The notes under the pieces were generated by a model. That model made no database searches. It was not told the DNA's origin and saw only the letters and a list, made by a program, of their open reading frames with translations. The position numbers and the translations under genes are program-made. This document shows positions 16,219 through 25,105 of a DNA stretch of 64,000 nucleotides, in pieces (position 1 is the first letter of the stretch; every line of letters begins with the position of its first letter). The stretch comes from Verrucomicrobiota bacterium. GTDB lineage: Bacteria > Verrucomicrobiota > Verrucomicrobiia > Opitutales > Opitutaceae. The stretch spans positions 1-64,000 of the forward strand of contig JAEZGX010000038.1 in assembly GCA_023416735.1 (NCBI GenBank). Direction: 5' to 3'.

Positions 16219-16905
16219 TCAGTCCTCAAACTCCCCCACGCTCAACGGCCGCCCATTATCCTTCGGTCCAATCTTCAAAATGAACGGCGCCGCCACCTTC
16301 GCCCACGCCTCCGCCTTCGGATAATTCGCCGCGCCGTCCGCCCAGCACGAACGCAACATCTCCGTGTCGATCACGCCGGGATTCAACGCCACCGCCGCCA
16401 TCCCGTCCGGCAATTCCTGCGCCAGCGCCGCGGTGAGTCCTTCGATCGCGTATTTGGTCGCACAATACGGCGCCACCTCAGGCGACGTGCTTCGCCCCCA
16501 GCCCGAACTGAAATTCACGATCACGCCTTTCTTCCGCGCCACCATCGCCGGCACAAAATGCCGGATCATGTTCGCCGTTCCACGCAGATTCACGTCCACG
16601 ACTTTCGTAAATTCCCGATCGTCGATCTCCCACAGCGGCTTCGTCGTATTCATGACCCCCGCATTGTTGATCAACAGATCCGGCGGCGTGTCGTTCTCCA
16701 GCACCTTTGCCGCCCAGATCGCCACCTTGTTGTCCAGCGCCACATCGACGACCGAAAAGTCATGCGGCTCCTGATACGCCATCCGCAAATCGAAGATCGC
16801 CTCCCCGCTCCTCCCGCACCCGATCACCGTGTGTCCGCCGCGCAAAAACTCTTCCACCAGTGCCCGCCCCAATCCACGCGTCACTCCAGTAATCACAATC
16901 TTCAT
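16219..16905 (-). CDS. short-chain dehydrogenase/reductase
   Basis: A 228-residue SDR-family oxidoreductase. It has the Rossmann motif ITGVTRGLGRAL at the N-terminus, the structural NNAGV, the catalytic Ser in NFSSGWGRS and the YxxxK pair in APYCATKYAIEG, and a PGVID segment after it. I chose the ATG at 16905 (MKIVITG). The substrate cannot be predicted. It is preceded by a short repeat-like gap and lies upstream of the haem-binding protein gene, with 278 bases between them. Confidence 0.92.
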   Translation of the reverse strand: MKIVITGVTRGLGRALVEEFLRGGHTVIGCGRSGEAIFDLRMAYQEPHDFSVVDVALDNKVAIWAAKVLENDTPPDLLINNAGVMNTTKPLWEIDDREFTKVVDVNLRGTANMIRHFVPAMVARKKGVIVNFSSGWGRSTSPEVAPYCATKYAIEGLTAALAQELPDGMAAVALNPGVIDTEMLRSCWADGAANYPKAEAWAKVAAPFILKIGPKDNGRPLSVGEFED

Positions 16906-16960
16906 CCCGCAACACCTAGCCACCACACCCCTAACCGCCACTCCAAACCTGCCCCGCTTG

Positions 16961-17000
16961 CTCCGGACTTCGCGGATCTTCGCGTTCTTCGCGGTTGCCC
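16961..17000. repeat. TTCGCG word repeat
   Basis: A short tract of repeated words (CTTCGCGGATCTTCGCGTTC and following) between the SDR gene and exbD. It resembles other word-like intergenic repeats of the window. Confidence 0.4.
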
Positions 17001-17012
17001 GCGTTACAGCAC

Positions 17013-17408
17013 CTACCGCGACTGCAAACTAAACCGGTTCAACCCCGTCTTCCGGCACGCATCCATCACGAACGCCAGTCTCCGCAACTGCGTCGTTTCA
17101 TCCGCCTTGATCAACACCGGAATATCGCGATCCACCGCCTTCACCTCCGCGAGCAGCGCCAGCAGTTGCTCGTCGCTCACCGGCTCGCCGTTGAAGGTCA
17201 CCACTTCGTCCTTGTCGATCGAGATGGTCACGTTCCCGCGAAACTCGTTTTTCCCCGCCGTCTCCACCTTCGGCAGCGTGATGTTCAACGTCGCCGCCGA
17301 CTTGAACTGCATCGTCACGAACGCGAAGAAGATCAACATGACCAGCACGTCGATCAAGGGCACGAGGTTCATCTCGGGCCGTTTCCGGCGTTTTTGATAC
17401 AGCGCCAT
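17013..17408 (-). CDS. exbD: ExbD/TolR family biopolymer transport protein
   Basis: A 131-residue protein with a short basic cytoplasmic N-terminus (MALYQKRRKRPEMNLVPLID), one membrane helix (VLVMLIFFAFVTMQF) and a periplasmic domain. The membrane Asp in PLIDV matches the proton-conducting Asp of ExbD/TolR. The start overlaps the stop of the ExbB gene (TGATG at 17406-17410). With ExbB it uses the proton gradient to drive TonB-type energy transfer; a TonB protein and a TonB-dependent receptor are encoded elsewhere in the window. Confidence 0.92.
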   Translation of the reverse strand: MALYQKRRKRPEMNLVPLIDVLVMLIFFAFVTMQFKSAATLNITLPKVETAGKNEFRGNVTISIDKDEVVTFNGEPVSDEQLLALLAEVKAVDRDIPVLIKADETTQLRRLAFVMDACRKTGLNRFSLQSR

Positions 17409-17977
17409 CAGCGGCTCCGTTGCAGTATCCGCTCCAGCAGCACGTCCAGCTGCGCCGCGTAATTCTCGATCTTTCGCTGCAAATACCCGCTGCCCACGAG
17501 CGCCGGCACCGCGATGCACAGGCCGATCACCGTCGCCGACAACGCCAGCGCCACACCCGACGTAAACGCCACCGGATCCGGCAGCCCCGTTTCCGGCGAG
17601 ATCTGCGAAAACACTTTCAGCAAACCGATCACCGTTCCCGTCAACCCGATCAGCGGCGCCGCCGCATAAATCACGTCGAGATACGGCACGCCGCGTTCCA
17701 TCCGATTGATCTCGAGCCGCGCGAACGCCTTCACCGCATCTTCGTCATGCTTGTGCTGCTCCGCGAACCCCACGATCCGCGCCAGCACCGTGTGCCGCCC
17801 CCCCACCAGCGGCCGCCCATTGATCACCGCGTCCATCAAATCGTCCGGCATCACCGCCGCCCGACGCAGCGCAAACGCCCGCTCGCAAATGATGAACACC
17901 GCCGCGACCGAACAAATCCCAAGCGGGTAAATGAGCAGGCCCGCGCCTTTGAACACTTCGAGCAACGCGATAAACAT
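17408..17977 (-). CDS. exbB: MotA/TolQ/ExbB proton channel protein
   Basis: A 189-residue inner-membrane protein with a helix near the N-terminus (LLIYPLGICSVAAVFIICERA) and two later helices. The conserved APLIGLTGTVIGLLKVF segment is diagnostic of TolQ/ExbB. I chose the ATG at 17977; a GTG at 17995 would add six residues. It is the first gene of the exbB-exbD operon. Whether it works with TonB or in a Tol-like role is not settled by the context. Confidence 0.92.
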   Translation of the reverse strand: MFIALLEVFKGAGLLIYPLGICSVAAVFIICERAFALRRAAVMPDDLMDAVINGRPLVGGRHTVLARIVGFAEQHKHDEDAVKAFARLEINRMERGVPYLDVIYAAAPLIGLTGTVIGLLKVFSQISPETGLPDPVAFTSGVALALSATVIGLCIAVPALVGSGYLQRKIENYAAQLDVLLERILQRSR

Positions 17978-18132
17978 GGGTGGAAAAAAGTGCACGGTGA
18001 GACGCCGCCGCCGATCAAAAGTTTAGGAAAATTCGCGGCAAGTGCATGGCGACTCGCCTCCCTATTGCAAGCATGGTGGAGCCCGACGTCCTGTCCGGCG
18101 CGAGGTGACGCACCCCGCGCCCGTTCTCACCG

Positions 18133-19113
18133 TTAAAAAAACATCGCCTCACTCAACGCCGCCTCCGGCGGCAATAGGCTCGCTCCCGCCGGGAGTTCCG
18201 TCTGCCCGTCCCCGAAGTTCGCTTCCAGCTTCGCATGCCGTTTCTCGAAAGTTCCCGACCAGCGGAAAAACTTCTTTTCGTCCGCATACCCGAACTCGAT
18301 TCCGAGACTCTCCGCGGACTCCCCCTCTTCGAACGTCACTTTCTCCACGGCCGCACCGCACGCCGCCAGCCGTCGCCGTATCCATCCCGTGGTCACACAC
18401 GCCTCCGCCGCCAGCCCGTTCGCGTGCGTCACCTTCACCTTCTTCAATCCTTCCACCAATAGCGCCGGCTCATACCGCGCCAGAAATTGACCCACCGTCT
18501 GCCGCACCGGCAGCAACCGGGAATACACCAGGTCGCGCACCGCATTCGGTCGCGGCCACGGATACATCAGCGATCCCGCCGGCGCGATCGAACTGTCGAT
18601 CAACACCCGCTTCGCGCTCGTCAGCAAATACGTGTAGTCCGCCAGCCGCGACGCTTCCGAAAACCGATGCGCCCAGTAATACAGCGGCAGATCCGTCGAC
18701 AAACACACCGACACCTGGTCCTCCAACCGCGCCCGCGCCACCCGCGGATAACTCAACATCACAAATTCCACGCAGCGCTTGTCGCCTTTCGACTTCCCGA
18801 GAAAACACTCGCCGTAAACTTTCGCGCGCATCTCCGTCACGCCTTCGTCGGACTTCAACGGACACAGCACCACCACCCGGCTCGGATAACGCCGCGAAAA
18901 CCGCAGCATCGTCTGAAATTGCTCGCGCGCATCCTCCACCGTCGTGCCAAACCCGAGGTGCAGCACCACATTCGCCTGCGTCGCTTTCGCATCGTCGACC
19001 GCCGGCGCCGGGCCGCCGCTCGCCGCCGTCTGCTCCCACATGTGCGCCAGGCTCCGCGACACCGATCCGACCGGCACCTCAATCCCCGGCAACATTTCAA
19101 AAATTTCAGGCAT
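18133..19113 (-). CDS. opcA: glucose-6-phosphate dehydrogenase assembly protein OpcA-like
   Basis: A 326-residue soluble protein that I assign to the OpcA family, known in cyanobacteria and actinobacteria for activating or assembling glucose-6-phosphate dehydrogenase. Supporting features are RVVVLCPLKSD, the DLPLYYWAHRF segment and the LIDSS motif near mid-protein. The strongest support is context: it lies directly downstream of zwf on the same strand, the usual OpcA position. I chose the ATG at 19113. The gap to zwf holds a word-like repeat, so coupling is not tight. Confidence 0.8.
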   Translation of the reverse strand: MPEIFEMLPGIEVPVGSVSRSLAHMWEQTAASGGPAPAVDDAKATQANVVLHLGFGTTVEDAREQFQTMLRFSRRYPSRVVVLCPLKSDEGVTEMRAKVYGECFLGKSKGDKRCVEFVMLSYPRVARARLEDQVSVCLSTDLPLYYWAHRFSEASRLADYTYLLTSAKRVLIDSSIAPAGSLMYPWPRPNAVRDLVYSRLLPVRQTVGQFLARYEPALLVEGLKKVKVTHANGLAAEACVTTGWIRRRLAACGAAVEKVTFEEGESAESLGIEFGYADEKKFFRWSGTFEKRHAKLEANFGDGQTELPAGASLLPPEAALSEAMFF

Positions 19114-19170
19114 CGCTTTCCTTAAATTCCCAAACGCCAAACCGCCAAATCACAAAAGCACCCTGCGGTT

Positions 19171-19233
19171 TCGACGATTGAACACTGAAGTTTGAACATT
19201 CTCTGGCGCTTGGAGCTTGGTCCTTGGATCTTG
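19171..19233. repeat. GCTTGG/TTGAACATTCTCTGG word repeat
   Basis: An intergenic tract between zwf and opcA composed of recurring words: TTGAACACTGAAG, TTTGAACATTCTCTGG, then GCTTGGAGCTTGGTCCTTGG. The same words, in the same order, recur inverted at 49651-49700 and around 58657-58765, so this is a dispersed element family and not chance. Confidence 0.75.
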
Positions 19234-19249
19234 CCGCGCACCCGCGCGG

Positions 19250-20788
19250 TTACGGTTTCCTCCACCGATGTCCATTCGCCGCCAACAGCTCGTCGCTGTT
19301 TGCCGGCCCCCACGATCCCGCCGGATACTGATCCAGCCCTTCGCGTCCGCTCGCCGCCCAATGCTCGAGAATCGGCGTGCACAACTTCCACGAGGTCTCC
19401 GCCTCATCCCCGCGAATGAAGAGCGTCCCATCTCCCACCATCGCATCGAGCACCAAGCGCTCGTAAGCTTCCGGCGTGTTCGATCCAAACGTCGTCGCAT
19501 ACCGGAAATTCATCTTCACCGGCTGCGTCCGCGTCTCGAGCCCCGGCACTTTCGCATTGAGCACAAAGCTCAAACCTTCGTCCGGCTGAATCTGAAACGA
19601 GAGCGTATTTGCCGCCAAATCGAACTTCTCGCCTTCCGCAAACAAGGTCCCGGGCGGCCGCTTGAAATTGATCGCGATCTCCGACACCCGCCGGGCCATC
19701 CGCTTCCCCGATCGCAGATAAAACGGCACGCCTTGCCAGCGCCAGTTGTTGATCGAGAGCCGCAGCGCCGCGTAGGTCTCCGTGGAGGATTTCGCCGCAA
19801 TCCCTTCCTCCTCCAGGTAACCTTTCACCTGCTTCCCGCCGATCATCCCCGCCGCATACTGCGCGCGCGCCACGTCGCCGCCCGGCCCGAGCCGCAACGG
19901 CTGGATCGCCTTCAACAGCTTCACCTTTTCGTCGCGAATCGCTTCCGCATCCAGCGACACCGGCGCTTCCATCGCCGTCAACGCCAGCAGCTGCATCGTG
20001 TGATTCTGAATCATGTCCCGCAGCGCCCCGCTCTGCTCGTAATATCCGCCGCGCGAGCCCACGCCGACTTCCTCCGCCACCGTGATCTGCACGCTGTCGA
20101 TGAAGTTGCGATTCCACAACGGCTCGAAAATCGCGTTCGCAAACCGCTGCACCAACAAATCCTGCACCGTCTCCTTCCCGAGGTAGTGATCGATTCGATA
20201 CACTTGATGCTCCTCGAACACCGCCCGGATCGTCGCATTCAACGCCCGCGCCGACGCGAGATCCTTCCCGAACGGCTTTTCGACAATCACCTTCGTGTGA
20301 TGCGGCTCGCCGAGATACTTCGCCGCCAACCCGCTCGCTCCCAAATTCTGGATGATCGGCGCGAACACCGACGGCGGCGTCGAAATATAAAACAACGTTT
20401 GCACCGGCCGCCCCAGTTTCTTCTCCACGCCCGCAATGTGCGCCGCCAGCCGGTCGAAGGCCGCCTTCTCATCGTAACCGCCGGCAACATAGCTCGTATG
20501 CGCCGCGATTCGATCCCACACATCGGTCATCAACTCGCGCCGCGAAAACTCCTTGATCGCGTCCGCCGCCATGCCGCGAAACTCGTCGTCCGGAATTGGC
20601 TTCCGTCCGTAACCCACGAGATAAAAATCCGCCGGTAGAAGTCCGTCGACGCCGAGATTGTAAACCGCCGGAATCAGCTTCCGCGCCGTCAAATCGCCCG
20701 ACGCGCCGAAAATCACGACCACGGTCGGCGCCGCGCCACGATGCTTGCTGAGCCCATGCAGGAAAGGATGTCGGTGTGTGTCGCCCAT
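19250..20788 (-). CDS. zwf: glucose-6-phosphate 1-dehydrogenase
   Basis: A 512-residue Zwf, the entry enzyme of the oxidative pentose phosphate pathway, producing NADPH. The nucleotide-binding motif is FGASGDLTARK (residues 27-37), EKPFGKD lies at 170-176, and the active-site motif RIDHYLGKE at 198-206. The ATG at 20788 (MGDTHRHPF) gives a normal length. The next gene downstream is opcA. The upstream yraN gene is on the same strand about 80 bases away. Confidence 0.97.
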   Translation of the reverse strand: MGDTHRHPFLHGLSKHRGAAPTVVVIFGASGDLTARKLIPAVYNLGVDGLLPADFYLVGYGRKPIPDDEFRGMAADAIKEFSRRELMTDVWDRIAAHTSYVAGGYDEKAAFDRLAAHIAGVEKKLGRPVQTLFYISTPPSVFAPIIQNLGASGLAAKYLGEPHHTKVIVEKPFGKDLASARALNATIRAVFEEHQVYRIDHYLGKETVQDLLVQRFANAIFEPLWNRNFIDSVQITVAEEVGVGSRGGYYEQSGALRDMIQNHTMQLLALTAMEAPVSLDAEAIRDEKVKLLKAIQPLRLGPGGDVARAQYAAGMIGGKQVKGYLEEEGIAAKSSTETYAALRLSINNWRWQGVPFYLRSGKRMARRVSEIAINFKRPPGTLFAEGEKFDLAANTLSFQIQPDEGLSFVLNAKVPGLETRTQPVKMNFRYATTFGSNTPEAYERLVLDAMVGDGTLFIRGDEAETSWKLCTPILEHWAASGREGLDQYPAGSWGPANSDELLAANGHRWRKP

Positions 20789-20870
20789 GCGAACGGCGAA
20801 ACTCGCGCTCCCCTCCTCGCGACGCAAGCCGCCACTTCATCCCCGCGTGTCACATCGTCGACCGCGCCCC

Positions 20871-21311
20871 TCACCCGCCCCGCCGATACTCCTTCGAAAA
20901 CAACGCCACATTCTCGAAATGCAGCACCTCCACCCGCTCTCCGCCTTTCGCGTCTCCGCCCTCATGCACAATCTCCACCACATCGAACCGAATCGTCCGC
21001 GGCCGATGCGCCAGCCGCTTCAAATACGCATCGATCGCCCGCCGCAGCACCCGCTTCTTCCGCTCGTTCACCGCGAAATACCCGGGCACCCTCGCGCCCG
21101 CCGTCCGCGCTTTCACTTCGACAAACACCAGCACCTCGCCGTCCCGGCACACCAGATCGATCTCCTCGCGCCGATCGCGCGGCGAACGCCAGTTGCGCGC
21201 CACCACCGCGTATCCTTTTTCCTGTTGCAGCCACTCGGCCGCGCGCCGCTCACCGCGGGCGCCCGCGTCCAAATTCCCGATACGGAAAAAACGTTGCAAC
21301 CACTGGAACAT
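20871..21311 (-). CDS. YraN family endonuclease-like protein (UPF0102)
   Basis: A 146-residue protein of the YraN/UPF0102 family with a restriction-endonuclease-like fold. It has GARGERRAAEWLQQEKGY, then REEIDLVCRDGEVLVFVEVKAR, which contains the E-x-D...E-x-K type catalytic pattern. I chose the ATG at 21311 (MFQWLQRFF); the frame runs further upstream into the divergent ATPase gene region and is not used. The cellular role of the family is unknown. Confidence 0.88.
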   Translation of the reverse strand: MFQWLQRFFRIGNLDAGARGERRAAEWLQQEKGYAVVARNWRSPRDRREEIDLVCRDGEVLVFVEVKARTAGARVPGYFAVNERKKRVLRRAIDAYLKRLAHRPRTIRFDVVEIVHEGGDAKGGERVEVLHFENVALFSKEYRRGG

Positions 21312-21393
21312 CGCACGCCGCCGCTCGCGCGGCTCTTTGTCATTGCGGCGTCCGATACGCGTTCTGACAATCCCGAATCCCGCTTCGCTCACC

Positions 21394-23574
21394 ATGGTTT
21401 CCCCCACCCTGTCCAGCACCCTGCGCCGCTCGCTGCTGATCAAGGTCATCTCAAAGCCCGCTCCCAGTCGCGAAGACGTCAGCTCCGTCATCGAGCTCAC
21501 CTCCTCGAAAATCGTCGAAGCGCTCCAGGCCCAGTCGATGACGTTCTACCTCGTCGAGGGCAACGACATCGCTTTCAAAAACGTTTACTACTCGCCCACG
21601 CTCTGGGCGCACGACAACGCGCTCGAAAAGAAACTCCAGGAGACCGCCGCCAAGCTCCTCGCGCTTAAACTCCCGCTCGGCACCGGCGTCGTCGGCAAAG
21701 TCATTTCCACCGGCGAACCCGTCTTCTTCCGCAACACCGAGACGCAGGCGCCCATGATGGCGTCGCTCGCCCCAACGACCGGTTTCGAGGTCCGGTCCAT
21801 GCTCACGGTCCCGCTGAAGACCAACATCGTCATCGGCGCCATCCAGGTCCTCAACAAGGAGCAGTCCGCCGGCACCGGCGGCGAATTCACCGACAAGGAT
21901 CTGGTCCTCCTCCAAGAGGTCGCCGAATATTCCGCCACGCTCATCCAGCGGATGGTCGATCCGAAGTTCCAACTCTCGGCCGACGACACCGCCCGCTTCG
22001 TCGCCAAGCTCACCGATCTTCCCCTCGTCACCAAACCCGACGAAATCGAAATCGACGAGAAGCTTCTCGAGGTCGTCGGCGACGCCCTCATCCGCCGCGA
22101 GGGTGTTTTCCCGCACAAGCGCCTTTCACCGAATTCCGTCGCGGTCCTGATGACCAACCCGCTCGATTACGCCAAACGCGAGGCGTTTTCGCAGGCGATG
22201 GATCTCGCCATCGAGGATGTCAGCGTCGTCTCCGCCACGCTTTTCGAGTCCCTCCTCAAAAAACATTTCAAGGACGCCGCCGCCGCCGGCTCCGCGTCCG
22301 TCGACGTCGCCTCGGTCGCCGAGGAAATCAGCACCGCCTACACCGGCGACGGCGTCGCCGAGGCCAGCGCCGCCGATCTCGAAGACGAGGAATCCGCTCC
22401 CATCGTCCAACTCGCCAATCGGATCATCGAGGACGCCTATGTCTCCGGCGCGTCCGACATCCACATCGAGCCGATGGAAAAAGACCTCGTCGTGCGCTAC
22501 CGCATCGACGGTCTCTGCCAGGAGAAACTCCGCCTCCCCAAACAGGCCATCAACGCCCTCGTCACGCGCCTGAAGATCATGTGCAACCTCGACATTTCCG
22601 AACGTCGGTTGCCCCAGGACGGACGCATCGTTTTCAAGAAATACACGAAGAAGAACATCGACATCGACCTCCGCGTCGCCACCGGTCCGATGAACCATGG
22701 CGAGAAGGTCGTCATGCGTATTCTCGATAAACAAAAGACCACGCTCCCGCTCCCCGCCCTCGGCTTCTCCGAGGAAAATCTCGCCAAATACCGCGAGTGC
22801 ATCCGCCAGCCTTACGGCATGATCCTGCACTGCGGCCCCACCGGCTCCGGCAAGTCCATGACGCTCTACTCCGCCCTCGCGGAGGTAAACACGCCCGACG
22901 TCAACATCCAGACCGCCGAGGACCCGATCGAATACACGCTCCCCGGCCTCAACCAGATGCAGATGAACCGGCAGATCGGGCTCACCTTCGCCCGCGCCCT
23001 CCGCTGCTACCTGCGCATGGACCCCGACATCATCCTCGTCGGGGAAATCCGCGACGAGGAAACCGCTGGCATCGCCGTCGAAGCCGCGCTCACCGGCCAC
23101 CTTCTCGTTTCCACGCTCCACACCAACGACGCCCCGTCCACCGTTACACGCCTGGGCGAAATGGGCATCGAGCCGTTCAACATCTCCGCTTGCCTCATCT
23201 GCGTCTGCGCCCAACGCCTCCTTCGCCGCGTCTGCAAGAACTGCAAGATTCCCTACGAACCGCAGGGACGTGAAAAAGACATCCTCGAAAAAGCGATCGG
23301 CTGGAGCGGCCAGATCTTCAAAGCCAACCCGCAAGGCTGCCCCACCTGCGGCGGCATCGGCTACAAGGGCCGCGTCGGTATTCACGAACTGATGACAAAC
23401 AGCGAGGAGCTGACCGAAGCCATCAACAAGGAAGCCGAGGTCGCCGAGTTGAAGCGTGTCGCCATGCGCAACGGCATGAAAACGCTCCACCAGGATTCGA
23501 TGCTGAAAGTAAAGATGGGGCTCACCACCATCGAAGAAGCCCTCAGCAACGTCCCCCCCGACCTGATCCTCTGA
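21394..23574 (+). CDS. GspE/PilB-family ATPase with N-terminal GAF domain
   Basis: A 726-residue secretion/pilus ATPase. Residues of about 20-187 form a GAF domain (LGTGVVGKVISTGEPV, then MLTVPLKTNIVIGAIQVLNKEQ). After a linker, residues 335-720 are the T2SS/T4P ATPase: SGASDIHIEP, Walker A GPTGSGKS at 481-488, the Asp box with AEDPIEYTLPG, Walker B DPDIILVGEIRDEETA, HTNDAPSTV, and a CxxC...CxxC zinc knuckle. It would power pilus or type II secretion assembly, with the GAF domain perhaps binding a small ligand. No other pilus gene is adjacent. The gene is divergent from yraN. Confidence 0.93.
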   Translation: MVSPTLSSTLRRSLLIKVISKPAPSREDVSSVIELTSSKIVEALQAQSMTFYLVEGNDIAFKNVYYSPTLWAHDNALEKKLQETAAKLLALKLPLGTGVVGKVISTGEPVFFRNTETQAPMMASLAPTTGFEVRSMLTVPLKTNIVIGAIQVLNKEQSAGTGGEFTDKDLVLLQEVAEYSATLIQRMVDPKFQLSADDTARFVAKLTDLPLVTKPDEIEIDEKLLEVVGDALIRREGVFPHKRLSPNSVAVLMTNPLDYAKREAFSQAMDLAIEDVSVVSATLFESLLKKHFKDAAAAGSASVDVASVAEEISTAYTGDGVAEASAADLEDEESAPIVQLANRIIEDAYVSGASDIHIEPMEKDLVVRYRIDGLCQEKLRLPKQAINALVTRLKIMCNLDISERRLPQDGRIVFKKYTKKNIDIDLRVATGPMNHGEKVVMRILDKQKTTLPLPALGFSEENLAKYRECIRQPYGMILHCGPTGSGKSMTLYSALAEVNTPDVNIQTAEDPIEYTLPGLNQMQMNRQIGLTFARALRCYLRMDPDIILVGEIRDEETAGIAVEAALTGHLLVSTLHTNDAPSTVTRLGEMGIEPFNISACLICVCAQRLLRRVCKNCKIPYEPQGREKDILEKAIGWSGQIFKANPQGCPTCGGIGYKGRVGIHELMTNSEELTEAINKEAEVAELKRVAMRNGMKTLHQDSMLKVKMGLTTIEEALSNVPPDLIL

Positions 23575-23658
23575 GCCTGCTCACGGAGCGCAGCACGCCA
23601 CCGCCCCCCCCCGCTTTTCCTCGCCAACCTCCCCCGCGCGCATTCTCTCGATTCCCGA

Positions 23659-25083
23659 ATGCCCGCCATGCCCGTCTTCGTTGGCTTCACCGGACACCGC
23701 CGGCTCTCCGACCCCGCGCCGGCGGCGCGCGCCGTTCGGCGCGCGTTCGACGATATCGCCACCCACACCGGCGCGCGTCTCGTCGGCATTTCCTCCATCG
23801 CCAGCGGCGCCGACACGCTTTTCGCCGAAGAACTCGCCCGCCGCGACGCCCCTTGGCTCCTCCTCCTTCCGTTCCCGCTGGACAACTTTCGCAATGACTT
23901 CGAACCCGACGAATGGGCCCGCGTCGAAGCCGTCCTCCCTCGCGCGCTCAGCACGCAGGTCGAACCGCAAACCGAACGCCGCGACGACGCCTACCTCACC
24001 TGCGGCCATCGCACGGTCGACGAGTCCGATGTTCTAATCGCTCTCTGGAACGGTGACCCCGCCGCCGGCGTCGGCGGCACCGCCGACGTCGTCGCTTACG
24101 CCCGCGCCCAACAAAAACCGCTTCTCTGGATCCACGAGCCGTCCGGCGAAATCACGGCCGAACGTCTCGATCGCCTGCCCGCGCGTCTCCACTCTCCCAA
24201 ACCGTCCCCGTCAACGTCCCCCGCCCGCGGCCGCGCCGCCGCCGAAGCCCTGCTCGCCGCGTTCGATCGTCGCGCCAACGCCCTCCGCCCACGCGCGCTG
24301 AACCTTAACCTTGTCCTCATCCTGGCGCACCAACTCGCCACCGCCGTCGCCATCGCCGCCCTCGTCTGGGTCGGCATCGCCGCCGTTCAATCCACTGCCA
24401 CCTGGTTCAAGCTCGCCATCCTCGTCACCGCGCTCGGCACGCCGCTTCTTCTCCGCCGCGCTCATCAAGGCTGGGTCAGAGCCCGCCTCGAAGCCGAAAT
24501 CGTTCGCGCCGCGCTCCAACTCTGGCCGCTTCCCCATCCGGAAATTACCTTCGCCGCCCTCCGCCTCCCCGGCTTCGAATCGCTCCACCGCCGTCTGCTT
24601 CTCCTCCGCCTCGAAGACCACTCCGCGCCGCAGCCGTTCGAAACCGCGGGCGCTCACTACCTCACGCATCGCGTGATCGACCAACACGATTATTTCTCCG
24701 CGCAGGCCACGAAGTCCCGCCAACGCCTCATCCGCTTTCGGCGCGCCGCCTACGCCTGCAGCCTCGGCGCCATCGCGTGCGGCGCCAGCCTCGCGTTCCA
24801 CGTTCCCGATTGGGGCGGCGCCTACCCGCTCGTAAAACTCGTCGCGCTCACGCTTCCGCTCGCCACCGCCGCCCTTCTCGGCGCCGCCTTGTCACTCGAC
24901 TACGCTCGCCGCGCCGCCCGCTACCGCGAACTCGCGGACCATCTCGCCAACGCCCGCGTCCGCCTCGAACACACCCGCACGCCTGCCGCCCTCGAACGCG
25001 TCGTCACCGAGACCGAACGCACCCTGCTCTTCGAAGTGTGGGAATGGTATTCGCTCGCGCGATACGCTTCCGGCGGACATTGA
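23659..25083 (+). CDS. SLOG-domain protein with four membrane segments (SLATT-like)
   Basis: A 474-residue protein of unknown function. The N-terminal 175 residues look like a SLOG (LOG/DprA-type nucleotide-binding) domain: VFVGFTGHRRL at 6-16, GISSIASGADTLFAEEL at 43-59, and DESDVLIALWNG at 121-132. Two hydrophobic hairpins follow (about 217-242 with 249-265, and 362-382 with 389-413). A C-terminal helix ends in ERTLLFEVWEWYSL, which resembles the tail of SLOG-associated 2TM (SLATT) effectors. Such domains are known from nucleotide-centred conflict systems. The patatin gene starts 22 bases downstream on the same strand, suggesting a two-gene operon. Domain assignment is by eye and needs profile confirmation. 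Confidence 0.72.
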   Translation: MPAMPVFVGFTGHRRLSDPAPAARAVRRAFDDIATHTGARLVGISSIASGADTLFAEELARRDAPWLLLLPFPLDNFRNDFEPDEWARVEAVLPRALSTQVEPQTERRDDAYLTCGHRTVDESDVLIALWNGDPAAGVGGTADVVAYARAQQKPLLWIHEPSGEITAERLDRLPARLHSPKPSPSTSPARGRAAAEALLAAFDRRANALRPRALNLNLVLILAHQLATAVAIAALVWVGIAAVQSTATWFKLAILVTALGTPLLLRRAHQGWVRARLEAEIVRAALQLWPLPHPEITFAALRLPGFESLHRRLLLLRLEDHSAPQPFETAGAHYLTHRVIDQHDYFSAQATKSRQRLIRFRRAAYACSLGAIACGASLAFHVPDWGGAYPLVKLVALTLPLATAALLGAALSLDYARRAARYRELADHLANARVRLEHTRTPAALERVVTETERTLLFEVWEWYSLARYASGGH

Positions 25084-25105
25084 ACGACGTGGTCTTTTTC
25101 CAGCA

